Assembly: GCA_045863195.1 (NCBI GenBank)
Contig: BTUI01000007.1
Coordinates: 1-64,000 of the forward strand
Reading direction: 5' to 3'
Length of the DNA: 64,000 nucleotides
From: W-Chloroflexi-9 sp045863195
GTDB lineage: Bacteria > Chloroflexota > Dehalococcoidia > UBA2979
In this document: one piece after another, positions 43,567-53,334 of the stretch
Layout: the number at the start of each line of letters is the position of its first letter
Numbering within the stretch: position 1 is the first letter of the stretch
The notes under the pieces: model-generated
Databases searched by the model: none
The model's input: the letters and a program-made list of their open reading frames with translations, nothing else
What the model was told of the DNA's origin: nothing
Program-made: the position numbers and the translations under genes

Positions 43567-43778
43567 GCGGCGTCCCGCGCCTGCAGCCGGTCGATGAGCG
43601 ACCGTACCTCCTCGATGTCGACGACGAGTCGCTGGGCGGCCAGGTCGAGCGAGGCCGCTTCCGGCGAGCCGTTGCGGAGCCCTCGACGGGCCGATTCGAT
43701 GAGCAGCGCCACGGCCAGCAGGTCCTGCAGGAGGCCATCCCGCAGTTCCTCGGCGAGGTGATGACGACGGTCGGGCAT
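43563..43778 (-). CDS. 71-aa DHp-like helical protein lacking the phospho-accepting His
   Basis: Short protein from ATG 43778, with GGAGGG seven bases upstream. RRHHLAEELRDGLLQDLLAVALLIESARR followed by a second helix LDLAAQRLVVDIEEVRSLIDRLQ closely resembles the HisKA_3 dimerisation helices of NarX/DesK-type kinases. There the sequence is ELHDGLxQ; here the His is Arg13 (codon CGG). No ATPase domain follows. It could dimerise with a kinase as a modulator, or be a remnant. Coding is supported by the Shine-Dalgarno and frame-consistent G/C third positions. Confidence 0.65.
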   Translation of the reverse strand: MPDRRHHLAEELRDGLLQDLLAVALLIESARRGLRNGSPEAASLDLAAQRLVVDIEEVRSLIDRLQARDAA

Positions 43779-43910
43779 GATGGTCCCTCCCTCGGGAGCG
43801 CGCCCCTCATCTACTGAAACGCATCCGCCGCCCCTGCGTTCCGTCCGGATGTCAGGGATTTCCCCGATCTTTCGGTGGCGTCCCTGCGCCACGGCAGCGA
43901 ACATCAATCC

Positions 43911-46367
43911 ATGACGAGCGCCCGAGGCTCCCAGGACGCGGCCGCCATGGCCCTCACCGGCCTCTCCACCGCGGAGGCGGACACCCGCGCGCTCGAGGGC
44001 CGGCACAACCTCGACACCACTCCACAGCGCACCGATGGCGACGTGGTCCGTGCGAACACGCTCACGTTCTTCAACGTGGTGCTTGCCTCGATGATCCTCG
44101 CGCTGCTGGTCGTGGGAGAACTGCGCGACGGCATCTTCGTCGGCGTGGTCGTGGCGGCGAACGTGGTGATCGCCACGGTGCAGGAGCTCATCGCCACCCG
44201 CCGCCTCCGCGCCCTGCGCGCGCTCACGCAGCCGACCGCCACGGTGGTCCGCGACGGCATCGAGGAGACGATCCCCGCCGTGGAGGTCGTGGACGGCGAC
44301 CTCCTGCACCTCTTCCCCGGCGACGAGGTGGTGGCGGACGGTCGCGTGGTCGCGCGGCAGGCGGAACTGGACGAGTCGCTGCTCACCGGGGAGTCGGACT
44401 CCGTCCGGCGCGGCCCCGGCGACGGCGTGCGATCCGGCTCCTTCTGCATCGCCGGGGACTGCTACTACGTCGCGGAGCGGGTGGGCGCGGAGGCCTACGC
44501 GGTGCGGCTGGCCGCCGATGCGCGCGAGCAGACCCGCACCGCGACGCCGCTCACGTTCCGCTTCCAGCGCCTGCTACGCGTGCTGCTCATCGCCACCGGC
44601 GCGCTGGCGGCGGCGCTCTTCATCCAGTTCAACTTCGCCGACCGAGGCCTGGCCGAGTCGTTGAAGGCGACCACGGCGACCGTTACCACCGTGGTCCCCG
44701 TCGGCCTGTTGCTCGGCATGACGGTGGTCGCCGCCGTCGGCGCGCTGCGCGTCTCGCGCTCCGGCGCAATCGTGCAGGAGATCGCGGCGGTCGAGGCGCT
44801 GAACTACGTGGACGTGATCGGCCTGGACAAGACCGGCACGCTCACCACCAACCGCCTCACATTTCGAGGTGTGACGTGGGCGCCGGGGGCATCCGGCGCG
44901 CAGGGGTGGCTGGGCGCGTTCGCGGCCGCCTCCGCCGGATCGAACAAGACCGCGGACGCCCTGGCGGAGGCGCTTGGGCGCGCCAGCAACGGGGCGCGCC
45001 CCCTCGCCTCCGTGCCGTTCCACTCCGCGCGCCGGTGGAGCGCGTTCACGCTGGAGCACCTGGGCGAGACGCGCACATTCGTCCTCGGCGCGCCGGAGAC
45101 GGTGCTGGCGCGCGGCGAACGCGGGCCCGGCGCCGTCGCGCTCATCGACGCCTACCGCGCGGCCGCGGAGGAGGGGCTCCGGGGCGTGATCTTCGCGGAG
45201 ACGCGTGGACTGCCGGACGCGGACGCGACGCTCGAAGAAGCCACCCCGCTGGCGCTCGTCACCTTTGGCGACGAACTGCGCGCCGAGGTGACGGCGGCCT
45301 TCGACCTGATGGAGGATCTCGGCATCGAGCCGAAGGTGATCTCCGGCGACAACCCGCGCACGGTCCTCGCGCTGCTCCGCCAGATGGGTATCCGTACCCA
45401 CGGCGGCGCGATCGGTGGGGACGACCTCGAACGGCTCACCGGCGAGGCGTTCGCGGACGCGGTCGAGACGCACACGGTGTTCGGACGGATCACGCCGCCG
45501 CTGAAGGCGCGCATCGTTGAGACGCTGAAGGCGCGCGGCCACTACGTCGCGATGGTCGGCGACGGGGCGAACGATGTGCGCGCGCTGCGTGCTGCGGATG
45601 TCGCCGTCGCCATGGCGTCCGGCACGGCAATGACACGCGGCGTCGCCGGGATCGTGCTGGTGGAGGACTCGTTCGCGGCGCTCATCCGTGGCACCCAGGA
45701 GGCGACCTTCGTGCTGGGCAACGCGGCGCGCCTCAGCAAGCTCTTCCTCGCGAAGAGCGTGTACGCCTATCTGCTCATCTTCGCGACGAACATGCTGGGG
45801 CTGGACTTCCCGTTCCTGCCCCGACAGGGATCGGTGACGTCGCTCCTGACGCTCGGCATCCCCGCGCTCTTCATCGCCATCGTCGCACCGCCGCGCGATG
45901 CGGGTCGGGACTTCGCCCGGAACGTGTTGCGCTTCGCCCTCCCCGCGGGCGCGGCGCTCGCGATCGCGGCGATCTTCGTGCAGTTCATGACCGAGGGGCT
46001 GCTGGGCCGCGGCATCGAGGAGGCGCGCACGCTGGTCTCCATCACGGTCGTGGCGGTCGGCATCGCGTACGTGGTGGAGGTACTGGGTCTGGACGGCGCG
46101 GACTGGCGCCGCCCCCTCCGCCCGATCGCCACGCTGATCCTCGCAGCGGCGCTCTTCGCCATGCTGTACCTGCTGGTGACCACAGGCTGGCTGCGCGACT
46201 TCTTCGCCTTCACCACCGTCAGCAACGTGGGGTGGGCGTTCGCCGGGTTCGCCACGGTGCTCGCGCTCGTGCTGCGCTACGCGCTCAGCCGCTACTGGCC
46301 GGCGATCCTGGATGTCCTCACCGCGAAGCCGGGCCCGGAACAGGAGCCGCGGGGCCGCGCCGCGTGA
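43911..46367 (+). CDS. Cation-translocating P-type ATPase
   Basis: 818 aa with the ATG at 43911; ATG 43947 (MALTGLSTAEADTRALEGRHNL) is equally possible and fits the family start better. It has about ten helices. The actuator motif is LLTGESDSV, the phosphorylation site DKTGTLT (Asp306), and the hinge GDGANDVRALRAADVAVAM. The closest known type is the CtpE/P2-like group. The M4 ion motif is PVGL rather than the PEGL of Ca pumps, so ion specificity cannot be inferred. No metal-binding domain is present at the N-terminus. The gene is monocistronic, with a very strong terminator 4 bases after its stop. Confidence 0.92.
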   Translation: MTSARGSQDAAAMALTGLSTAEADTRALEGRHNLDTTPQRTDGDVVRANTLTFFNVVLASMILALLVVGELRDGIFVGVVVAANVVIATVQELIATRRLRALRALTQPTATVVRDGIEETIPAVEVVDGDLLHLFPGDEVVADGRVVARQAELDESLLTGESDSVRRGPGDGVRSGSFCIAGDCYYVAERVGAEAYAVRLAADAREQTRTATPLTFRFQRLLRVLLIATGALAAALFIQFNFADRGLAESLKATTATVTTVVPVGLLLGMTVVAAVGALRVSRSGAIVQEIAAVEALNYVDVIGLDKTGTLTTNRLTFRGVTWAPGASGAQGWLGAFAAASAGSNKTADALAEALGRASNGARPLASVPFHSARRWSAFTLEHLGETRTFVLGAPETVLARGERGPGAVALIDAYRAAAEEGLRGVIFAETRGLPDADATLEEATPLALVTFGDELRAEVTAAFDLMEDLGIEPKVISGDNPRTVLALLRQMGIRTHGGAIGGDDLERLTGEAFADAVETHTVFGRITPPLKARIVETLKARGHYVAMVGDGANDVRALRAADVAVAMASGTAMTRGVAGIVLVEDSFAALIRGTQEATFVLGNAARLSKLFLAKSVYAYLLIFATNMLGLDFPFLPRQGSVTSLLTLGIPALFIAIVAPPRDAGRDFARNVLRFALPAGAALAIAAIFVQFMTEGLLGRGIEEARTLVSITVVAVGIAYVVEVLGLDGADWRRPLRPIATLILAAALFAMLYLLVTTGWLRDFFAFTTVSNVGWAFAGFATVLALVLRYALSRYWPAILDVLTAKPGPEQEPRGRAA

Positions 46368-46371
46368 CGCG

Positions 46372-46413
46372 GACACGCTGAGGGCCACCCGTGCGGGTGG
46401 CCCTCAGCGTGTC
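46372..46413. terminator. 19-bp perfect hairpin, probably bidirectional
   Basis: GACACGCTGAGGGCCACCC (46372-46390) pairs without mismatch with 46395-46413 around GTGC. It begins five bases after the P-type ATPase stop and lies 77 bases beyond the 3' end of the opposing small gene, so it can serve both. Confidence 0.8.
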
Positions 46414-46489
46414 TCCGGGTGTGGTGGGCGGGGCGGCTTGCCTAAGGTCTCCCCGGTGCGTCATGCCGGCCGCGGGCCGGCTGCCTCGG

Positions 46490-46744
46490 TCAGGCGCCGA
46501 CGCGCTTCCACAGCAGCGCGCGCTGTCCGTCGTCCTCCCAGGAGGAGCGGACCTTGATGCCGGCCTCCTTGGAGGCCTGCCGCAGCAGCCGCTTGGTGCC
46601 CGCCGGGTCGTCGCCCCGGTCGAGTTCGATACGGCCCGCCTGGCTCGCCTTGATGGCGTCCACGAAGGGCCGGCGCTTCACAGCATTCGATCTGCCACGA
46701 CCCAGGACCACCTGTCCCGGGTCCAGTTTTTGAAACTTCGGCAT
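46490..46744 (-). CDS. Small basic protein of unknown function
   Basis: 84 aa, rich in Lys and Arg, from ATG 46744 with GGAAGG eight bases upstream. It starts MPKFQKLDPGQVVLGRGR and ends WEDDGQRALLWKRVGA. The pattern (DDPAGTKRLLRQASKEAGIKVRSSW) suggests a helix followed by a short beta hairpin. I do not recognise a family. The charge and size would allow nucleic-acid binding. It lies between a P-type ATPase and a DUF302 gene and appears monocistronic. Confidence 0.7.
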   Translation of the reverse strand: MPKFQKLDPGQVVLGRGRSNAVKRRPFVDAIKASQAGRIELDRGDDPAGTKRLLRQASKEAGIKVRSSWEDDGQRALLWKRVGA

Positions 46745-46894
46745 CCCCTCTGCCTTCCGCTCTCTGCGTGTGTTGGAGACGTAACCATGCTAAACCCGCA
46801 CGCCAACAGATGCATCGAGAATGCCGCAGCGGTAATCGGACGACACTGATCTCGAGTATTTCGCCGATGCAGCGAGCGCCGAAGGAATGCGTGA

Positions 46895-47299
46895 CTACCG
46901 CGCACCCTCGAGCGCCGCGAGCGCACGCCCGAGCGCCGCGCGGATCTGCGCCGCGATCGCCTCCACCTCCGGCACGTCACGCGCCTGCTGCAACGTGAGC
47001 GGGTCGAACGCCATGACCACCCGGTGGTCGCCCGCATCCTGGATTACCACGTTGCACGGCATCAGCAGTCCAAAGCCGCGCCAGATGCTCAGCGCCTCGT
47101 TCGCAAGTTTCGGATTGCACGCGCCGAGGATGCGATACGGCTCAATCTCCGCGCCGATCTTCTCCTTCAGCGTGGCGGTCACATCGATCTCCGTGAGGAC
47201 ACCGAAGCCCTCCGCCTTCAGCGCCTCCCGCACCGCGCGATCCGCCTCCGCGAACGGCAGCGCGGTCGTCGCGTGCATTCCCAGCGGTCCCTGTTCCAT
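46895..47299 (-). CDS. DUF302 domain protein
   Basis: 134 aa from ATG 47299, with GGGGAGGAG upstream. The DUF302 core is clear: TALPFAEADRAVREALKAEGFGVLTEIDVTATLKEKIG, then PYRILGACNPKLANEAL, LLMPCNVVIQDAG and VVMAFDPLTL. DUF302 proteins are small dimers of unknown biochemical role, often linked to redox or metal stress. Both conserved Cys residues (in GACNP and MPCNV) are present. A longer frame upstream of the chosen ATG is not supported by a ribosome-binding site. Confidence 0.88.
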   Translation of the reverse strand: MEQGPLGMHATTALPFAEADRAVREALKAEGFGVLTEIDVTATLKEKIGAEIEPYRILGACNPKLANEALSIWRGFGLLMPCNVVIQDAGDHRVVMAFDPLTLQQARDVPEVEAIAAQIRAALGRALAALEGAR

Positions 47300-47391
47300 G
47301 ACGGGCTCCTCCCCTGCACCACCACGATCCGCCGCGAGCGGCCGGATGTCGCGTCCAAGCGTCCCGCGATCCTCGGGCCTTCCGGGACGCA

Positions 47392-47419
47392 CGAGGGGCG
47401 CCCGCTCGGGCGCCCCTCG
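47392..47419 (-). terminator. Terminator of the pbpC-A2M operon
   Basis: CGAGGGGCGCCC pairs with GGGCGCCCCTCG (12 bp) around GCTC, 24 bases beyond the stop of the alpha-2-macroglobulin gene on the minus strand. Confidence 0.75.
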
Positions 47420-47442
47420 ACGGTCGCGATGCGCGGTGGGCG

Positions 47443-50400
47443 CTACTCGACGACGGTGAACCGCCCGCTGTCGCTGCGCCCGAACACCTCCGGGAACGCG
47501 GACTCCTCCGCCCGCGCTGGAGCGACGAAGAAGTCGCCGGGGGTCGTGGCACGCGCGTAGTAGACGTACTCGTGCACGCCACGCGGCAGTTCGCTCGCGA
47601 ACAGCGTGTAGCGGTCGTCACGCGCGGCCGATTCGTCCCACGGCGACCAGTACCAGCCAAACCACGGCGCCGACACGCCACCATCCGTCGCGTCCTCCAG
47701 CGCCTGCTGCCGCTCGCGCGCCAGTTGCTGTCGTACCTCGATCGGTGTCGTCGCCAGCGACGTGTCGATCGCCTCGAGGCCGGCGGGGAGCAGGTCCTCC
47801 ACGCTCACGAACTTGCGATCGGCGGTCGTGACCACCGTCAGCGTGACGCGCACGACCTCACCGAGGCGCGCCCCGGACACCGTGCGCTCCGGGTCGCTCA
47901 GCAGCGAGTACCGGCGCGAGACGGCGATGCCGCGGTTGAGCGCCTCCACCTCCGTCGCCGGCAAGCCGTACCGGAGCAGCGCGGTGTAGTACATCCGCGC
48001 GTCCGTGCGCTCCCGGCTGAAGGCCAGACGGTGGACCTCGCCCGGTTTCACGGAGGCGAGCGGCAACATCGCCGCGTCGAAGTTGCGGCCCTCGGCCGGG
48101 ACGAAGCGTCCCGTGAGCAGGTCCGCATCGTCGAAGGAGACGCGGTAGTCGTAGTCGCCGGCGCGCTCGCCGGTCATCGCCGCGAAGTCGCCGAGGCCCA
48201 TGATCGCCTGCGCGCGCTCCACGACGCCCGACCACCGCTGCGCGTCGCGCGCGGCCACCAGCCACCGCACGGTCTCCTCGATCAGCGGGTGCTGCGGGTC
48301 GGCCGCCACCAGCGCCTGCAGTACCAGCGCGGTCATCGAGACGTTCGTCTCGATCGAGCCGTAGATCGGGTCGCCCTCCCAGTGGTTCCCGTTCGCCGAG
48401 GGGATGGCGGAGGCGTTCAGGTCGCTGACCAGCCCGCGCACCATCTCATCCGACCCGGGCTGTCCGGCGTCGATCAGCCCGAGCACCAGGTACGCGCGTC
48501 CCCACGCCGTGAGGTCCGCGCGCTGCTGCTCGAAGACCGCACGCATGCTGTTGAGCGCCCAGCCGCCACCGCCCGCGCGCTGCACCGCGTAGTAGATCAG
48601 CGCACGCTCGTTCGGGTTCGCCGGGTCCGAGGCGTCCGGCCGCTGCTCCAGGTACTGCCGCAGCAGCGGCACCGCCGCCTCGCCGAAGAACGCACCCTCG
48701 GCCGCCGCCTCGCGGGCCTCGCCGAGCGCGATCAGCACCCACGCCGTGATCGTGACGTCGGACGGGCAGGTCTGGCACCAGCCCCACCCGCCATCGACGC
48801 GCTGCGACGCCTGGAGCCGGCGGAGGTCGCCCTCGATCCCCGCGAGCAGCGCCGGGCCGTCGAGGCCGTCCGCGCGCCGAGCACCGAGCGTGGCGAGGAT
48901 GCGGCTGGCCGTCCGCGTCACGGACTCGCGTTCGCGGAACTGCAGCGTCCGCAGCTCGTCCGTGAGCGCGCCGACCAGCGAGCCCTGCACCGTCACGTCC
49001 AGCGACCCGCCCTGCGTAACGGCGAACGACGGGAGGTAAACGCCCTCCACCTGGCTCGTGCCCGTGACCACGCCGCCGGTCGCCACCGTCTCCGCGGTCA
49101 CGTCGAAGAAGACCGGGATCTCGGTGAGCACGGCGTCACGCACGGCCCCCGCGGTCGCCTCGAACGTCACGGTCGCGGTGCCGGCGACGCTGGCGCGTGC
49201 CGGCCACGCGAACGCGGCCGACTCGCCGGGCGCGATCACGCGCTCGACCGGGTCGGACGCATCCAGCGCCACGCCGGTGGCCGCGATCGCGACGCGCACG
49301 GTCTGCGGCTCCTCGGTCGCGTTGCGCACCAGCGTGCGCAGCGTCACCACGTCTCCCGCGCGCAGGAACCGCGGGAGCGCCGGCCGCACGAGGAGCGGCT
49401 GAGTGGACAGCAGTTCGTCGGTCGCCTCGCCCGCCTTCGTGTCGGCGGTGATCGCACGCACGGTCGTCCGCCAGGTCGTGAGGTTGTCCGGCAGCGTGAT
49501 CGCCACGGTGGCGCGGCCGTCCGCGCTCGTGGTCACCTGCCCGGCCCAGTAGGCGGTGTTCTGGAAGTCGGTCCGCAGCCCCTCCTGCCCCCCGTCCGCG
49601 CCGCCGCCTTTGCCGCCGAGTTGCGGCTCCGACAGCACGTCGTTCGCGCGGTCGATCGAGACGGCGAGCGACGACCCGGTCGCCACGGCCAGGCCGCGGT
49701 TGAACCAGAACGCCTGGAGCCCGGTGGGCGTGTAGTCCGGTGCGAGCGACAGCACGGCGGCGTCCACCATCGCGATCGCCAGTTCCGCCTCCACGCCGCG
49801 GCCGGCGGCGTCCGTCACGCGCACCTCGTAGGTGACGGTCTCGCCCGGCTTCGCCGTGTCGAGGTCACGCTGGAGGTCGATGGTGAGCGCGCGGAGGTCG
49901 GTCGCGACGCGCAGTTCCGCATAGCCCACGTGGAAGCGCGGCAGCGGGTCGTCCTCGGTCGGCGGCCGGTAGAGGACGACGCCGACGAACGCGTTCGGCA
50001 GCATCGCCTCCGTCACGGGAATCCGCAGCACCTCCGCGTTCCCCTCCAGCACCCGCACGGAGCGCTCGAGGATGCGGCCGCGCTCGATGGTGACGAGCGC
50101 GCGCGCGCCCGCGAACGGCGCGGGGACGAGCACCTCGGCGGTGTCGCCCGGCGCGTAGACGGCGCGGTCCGGCACCAGCGTGATCACGCTGTCGTTCCGG
50201 AACTCCCACGCCGCCAGGCCATCGCCGCTCACCCAGAGGATGCGCGAGGCACGGGCCTCACGGCCCGCGGAGTCGCGCGTGGTCGCGACCACGCGCAGCG
50301 CGCCCGTGCGCTCCGGCGTGTACCGCACGTCCCCAACGCCGGCGGCGTCCGTGGTCGTTTGCAACGTGGCGACGAGGGTGTCGCGCGGCTCGGAGCGGTA

Positions 50401-53334
50401 GCGCCGCGCGCCGCTCTCCGTCTGCTCCTTCACGGTGATCCACTCGCGCTCGTAGACCTCCACCGTGGCCGGACGGCGGCCCACCGGCTCGCCCTCCGTG
50501 CTCACGGTCACGAGGTCGAGCGTGAGCGGCTCCCCCGTGCGGGCGACGTAGGCGCTCGCATCGAGGCCCACGTACACCTCGGCGGGGTGCACCACGACCG
50601 ACGCGGCGGAAGCGATCGCCTGCCCGGTCTGGTCGAGCACCGTGACACTCAGATCGAACTGCGCGGTGCCCTCGTTCGCGCGAAGCGAGGCCGGGACGCG
50701 GATGCGGGCGATGCCCTCCGCGTCCGTCACGGTCTCGCTACTCCCGCGCATCGGGTCGTCCGCGAAGGAGGTCGCGAAGAAGTCGAAGTCGTTGAACGAG
50801 TAGCGCTCGTACTCCGGGAAGAGGACGGACGTGGGGTAGCCGATCGCGGCCCACGAGGTCTTCGCGCCAGACAGCGCGCCTCCGAAGAAGAAGGACGCCG
50901 CCGCCTCCGCCTCGATCGTTTCGCCGTCCACGTAGTGGCCGCGTTCCGGGGTCACCTCCACGCGGAACTCCGGCCGCCGGAACTCGGCGACCTGGAAGCC
51001 GGCGCTGGCGATCCACGACCACTGCATCTGCGATTCGACGATCGCGATCGAGTAGTAGCCCGTCGGGGCCACCTCGGGCAGGTCGAACGACTCCGCGAGC
51101 GTGCCGAAGGCGCTGAGGTTCACCGGCCGGGAGACGATCTCCTCGCCGTTCGCGTTGTACACGACCAGGCGCAGGTCCACGCTGCCGTCCGGCACGCTGT
51201 AGCGCGCGTCGTCGTCCTGGCGGACCACGGCCTTGAAGTGCACGGTCTCGCCGGACCGGTAGATCGGCCGGTCGGTAAACAGGTACCCCACGTAGTCACG
51301 GTCGAAGTACTCGAACGGCACGCCGATCTGCCAGAGGTCCATCCCCTGCGACCAGTCCGTGCGCGCCACACCCGTGCGGCTGCCCACCGTCTCCACGGTG
51401 TAGACGCGCCACGTGTCCACCATGTCGCGCGGGCGCGGCACCGAGACCGCGGCGAAGCCCTCGGCGTCCGTCCGCACGGTGGTCGCCGCCAGGCCGGTCC
51501 CGGCGACGCTGAGTTCGAGGTTCGCGACCGGCTGGCCGCTGTCGTAATCGAGCGCCCAGACCAGCAGTTCGTCGTTCGACAGCTTCGTGGTGATCGCCGT
51601 GTCGACCACGGTGAACGCCAGCGCCGCCCCCCACGGAATGCCCGGCGTCCGCACGAGGTAGGCGCCCGGCGCAAGCGGCCCGCGTTCGCCGAGCGTGGTC
51701 ACGCCCTGTACGACCGTGTCGCGCGCGCCGCTCACCGCCTCCGTCCAGCGGCGGAGCGGCTCGCCCGCCGGCTTCCACGTCTCGTTGCCCGTGCCGTTCG
51801 GCAGGCTGCCGCTCTCGAGGATCCTGCGCGCGTCCGCATCGGTCAGCGCGTACAACTCGAAGTCCACGGAGGAGAGGTTCGTCGCATAGAAATAGAGCAA
51901 CTGGTCCACGCCGGCCGCGTACGTGCCGGCCTGGTTCGGCGCGGCGTACGAGGCGTACGGCTCCAGCGCGCCCGTGGTGAACGTGATCGTGAACGGATCG
52001 AGCGGGAGTCCCTCGCGGTCCACGACCCCGGCGACGGTGCGCACGGTGTACGCCGTGGAGGGTGCGAACGGCACGTTCACCTGCACGGAGCGGTCATCCC
52101 AGGAGTACAACTCCCACTGGTCGGACCGCACGCCGCTGATGCTGAGCGCGGCCTCCAGCGAGGCGAGGTCGATCGGGTTGTTGAACTCCAGGGTCAGGCC
52201 GTACCGCGCGGCGCTCGTCTCACCGTTCGAGGGGGACGAGGCGAGCAGCCTCGGCGGGTCGGAGGTGTTGAAGCGCACCACGCGCTCCTTCTCCGACTCC
52301 CCACGCGAGGCGCCCCGCAGCCCGGCGGGCAGCACGATCTCGTAGCCCGTGCTGAGCGCCAGCGGCGTCGCCGGCTGCAGCGTGAGCGTGGTGGAGGTGC
52401 CATCCCACGTGGCGGCCACCTCGATGGCGTCGCCACCGACGACGCGGAACACCACGGCCGCCTCCACGGAGGCGCGGTCCATCGGCTGGTTGAAGGTCAA
52501 CACGACCGGCGCGCTGCGCCCGAAGAAGAGCGCGCCGTCCGCCGGCATCGACCGCGCGAGGGCGGGCGAGACGGTGGTGAACGACCACTCGTAGTCCGCC
52601 TCCAGCACGCCGTCCGTGACGGCGGTCAGGCCCGCCGGGATGCGCACCCGGTAGGTGGTGCTCGGCTGCAGGTCGGTCGGGACGAAGCGGTAGAGCGAGG
52701 TGTTGAGCCACTCGCCCGTCCCCTGCAGCGGCGGGTCGAAGGTCACGACCGGGTCGCTGCGCTGCGCCTCGAGCGTCGTCAGTGGCGCGACGGAGCGCGA
52801 GAACTGCACGTACACCTGCGACTCGACCGGCACCATCCGGTCGTCCGGCGCGGGGATCACCCCCTGCACCACGAGGCGGCCCTCCACGGTGAACGCGTGG
52901 ACGATGTCCTCGGTCAGTCCGGCACGCCCGCCATCGATGCGCACGGTGTACTGGGCGCCGCGCGCGAAGCCGGGGAACGCCGGCTGGAAGATCAGCGTGC
53001 GCTCGTCCAGCCAGGCGTACTCGCCGTCCACCGCCGGCTCCAGCGCGATCAGCCGGTCCGCCTCGTCGGAGCGCGGGGGCTCCTGGAACGTCACCACCAC
53101 GGGGCCCAGGCGCGGCGCCTCGCCGCCAGCCGGGGCGATGTCGACCGCCTGCCCAGCCACGGGGCCGCCCGGCCGCCCGAGGGTGACCGCGGCCACGACG
53201 AGCAAAGCCAGCGCGCCGGCCGCGCCGCCCAGCGTGAGCCACTTCGGTTGCGCAGCGAGGCGCTCCCGCCACGAGCCACGTCCGGGCGGCGGCTCCGGCG
53301 TCAGGGCGGGGGTCTGCGGGTCGTCGTTCGTCAT
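47443..53334 (-). CDS. Alpha-2-macroglobulin-like protein without thioester
   Basis: 1963 aa, the largest gene here. A cytoplasmic start is followed by one membrane helix (about 32-53) and a huge periplasmic or extracellular part. That part contains Ig-like MG domains (VVTFQEPPRSDEADR, VYVQFSRSVAPL and similar repeats), an MG2 block (LFTDRPIYRSGETVHFKAVVRQ) and the A2M core (NLTTWRTTVRAITADTKAG). It ends with the alpha/alpha-toroid (SQRVDGGWGWCQTCPSDVTITAWVLIALGEA). Where trapping family members have the CxEQ thioester, this protein reads LQFRERESVTRTASRI near residue 1465, so covalent trapping is excluded. It overlaps pbpC by 4 bp. Such A2M-PBP1C pairs are thought to protect or repair the envelope. 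Confidence 0.93.
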   Translation of the reverse strand: MTNDDPQTPALTPEPPPGRGSWRERLAAQPKWLTLGGAAGALALLVVAAVTLGRPGGPVAGQAVDIAPAGGEAPRLGPVVVTFQEPPRSDEADRLIALEPAVDGEYAWLDERTLIFQPAFPGFARGAQYTVRIDGGRAGLTEDIVHAFTVEGRLVVQGVIPAPDDRMVPVESQVYVQFSRSVAPLTTLEAQRSDPVVTFDPPLQGTGEWLNTSLYRFVPTDLQPSTTYRVRIPAGLTAVTDGVLEADYEWSFTTVSPALARSMPADGALFFGRSAPVVLTFNQPMDRASVEAAVVFRVVGGDAIEVAATWDGTSTTLTLQPATPLALSTGYEIVLPAGLRGASRGESEKERVVRFNTSDPPRLLASSPSNGETSAARYGLTLEFNNPIDLASLEAALSISGVRSDQWELYSWDDRSVQVNVPFAPSTAYTVRTVAGVVDREGLPLDPFTITFTTGALEPYASYAAPNQAGTYAAGVDQLLYFYATNLSSVDFELYALTDADARRILESGSLPNGTGNETWKPAGEPLRRWTEAVSGARDTVVQGVTTLGERGPLAPGAYLVRTPGIPWGAALAFTVVDTAITTKLSNDELLVWALDYDSGQPVANLELSVAGTGLAATTVRTDAEGFAAVSVPRPRDMVDTWRVYTVETVGSRTGVARTDWSQGMDLWQIGVPFEYFDRDYVGYLFTDRPIYRSGETVHFKAVVRQDDDARYSVPDGSVDLRLVVYNANGEEIVSRPVNLSAFGTLAESFDLPEVAPTGYYSIAIVESQMQWSWIASAGFQVAEFRRPEFRVEVTPERGHYVDGETIEAEAAASFFFGGALSGAKTSWAAIGYPTSVLFPEYERYSFNDFDFFATSFADDPMRGSSETVTDAEGIARIRVPASLRANEGTAQFDLSVTVLDQTGQAIASAASVVVHPAEVYVGLDASAYVARTGEPLTLDLVTVSTEGEPVGRRPATVEVYEREWITVKEQTESGARRYRSEPRDTLVATLQTTTDAAGVGDVRYTPERTGALRVVATTRDSAGREARASRILWVSGDGLAAWEFRNDSVITLVPDRAVYAPGDTAEVLVPAPFAGARALVTIERGRILERSVRVLEGNAEVLRIPVTEAMLPNAFVGVVLYRPPTEDDPLPRFHVGYAELRVATDLRALTIDLQRDLDTAKPGETVTYEVRVTDAAGRGVEAELAIAMVDAAVLSLAPDYTPTGLQAFWFNRGLAVATGSSLAVSIDRANDVLSEPQLGGKGGGADGGQEGLRTDFQNTAYWAGQVTTSADGRATVAITLPDNLTTWRTTVRAITADTKAGEATDELLSTQPLLVRPALPRFLRAGDVVTLRTLVRNATEEPQTVRVAIAATGVALDASDPVERVIAPGESAAFAWPARASVAGTATVTFEATAGAVRDAVLTEIPVFFDVTAETVATGGVVTGTSQVEGVYLPSFAVTQGGSLDVTVQGSLVGALTDELRTLQFRERESVTRTASRILATLGARRADGLDGPALLAGIEGDLRRLQASQRVDGGWGWCQTCPSDVTITAWVLIALGEAREAAAEGAFFGEAAVPLLRQYLEQRPDASDPANPNERALIYYAVQRAGGGGWALNSMRAVFEQQRADLTAWGRAYLVLGLIDAGQPGSDEMVRGLVSDLNASAIPSANGNHWEGDPIYGSIETNVSMTALVLQALVAADPQHPLIEETVRWLVAARDAQRWSGVVERAQAIMGLGDFAAMTGERAGDYDYRVSFDDADLLTGRFVPAEGRNFDAAMLPLASVKPGEVHRLAFSRERTDARMYYTALLRYGLPATEVEALNRGIAVSRRYSLLSDPERTVSGARLGEVVRVTLTVVTTADRKFVSVEDLLPAGLEAIDTSLATTPIEVRQQLARERQQALEDATDGGVSAPWFGWYWSPWDESAARDDRYTLFASELPRGVHEYVYYARATTPGDFFVAPARAEESAFPEVFGRSDSGRFTVVE

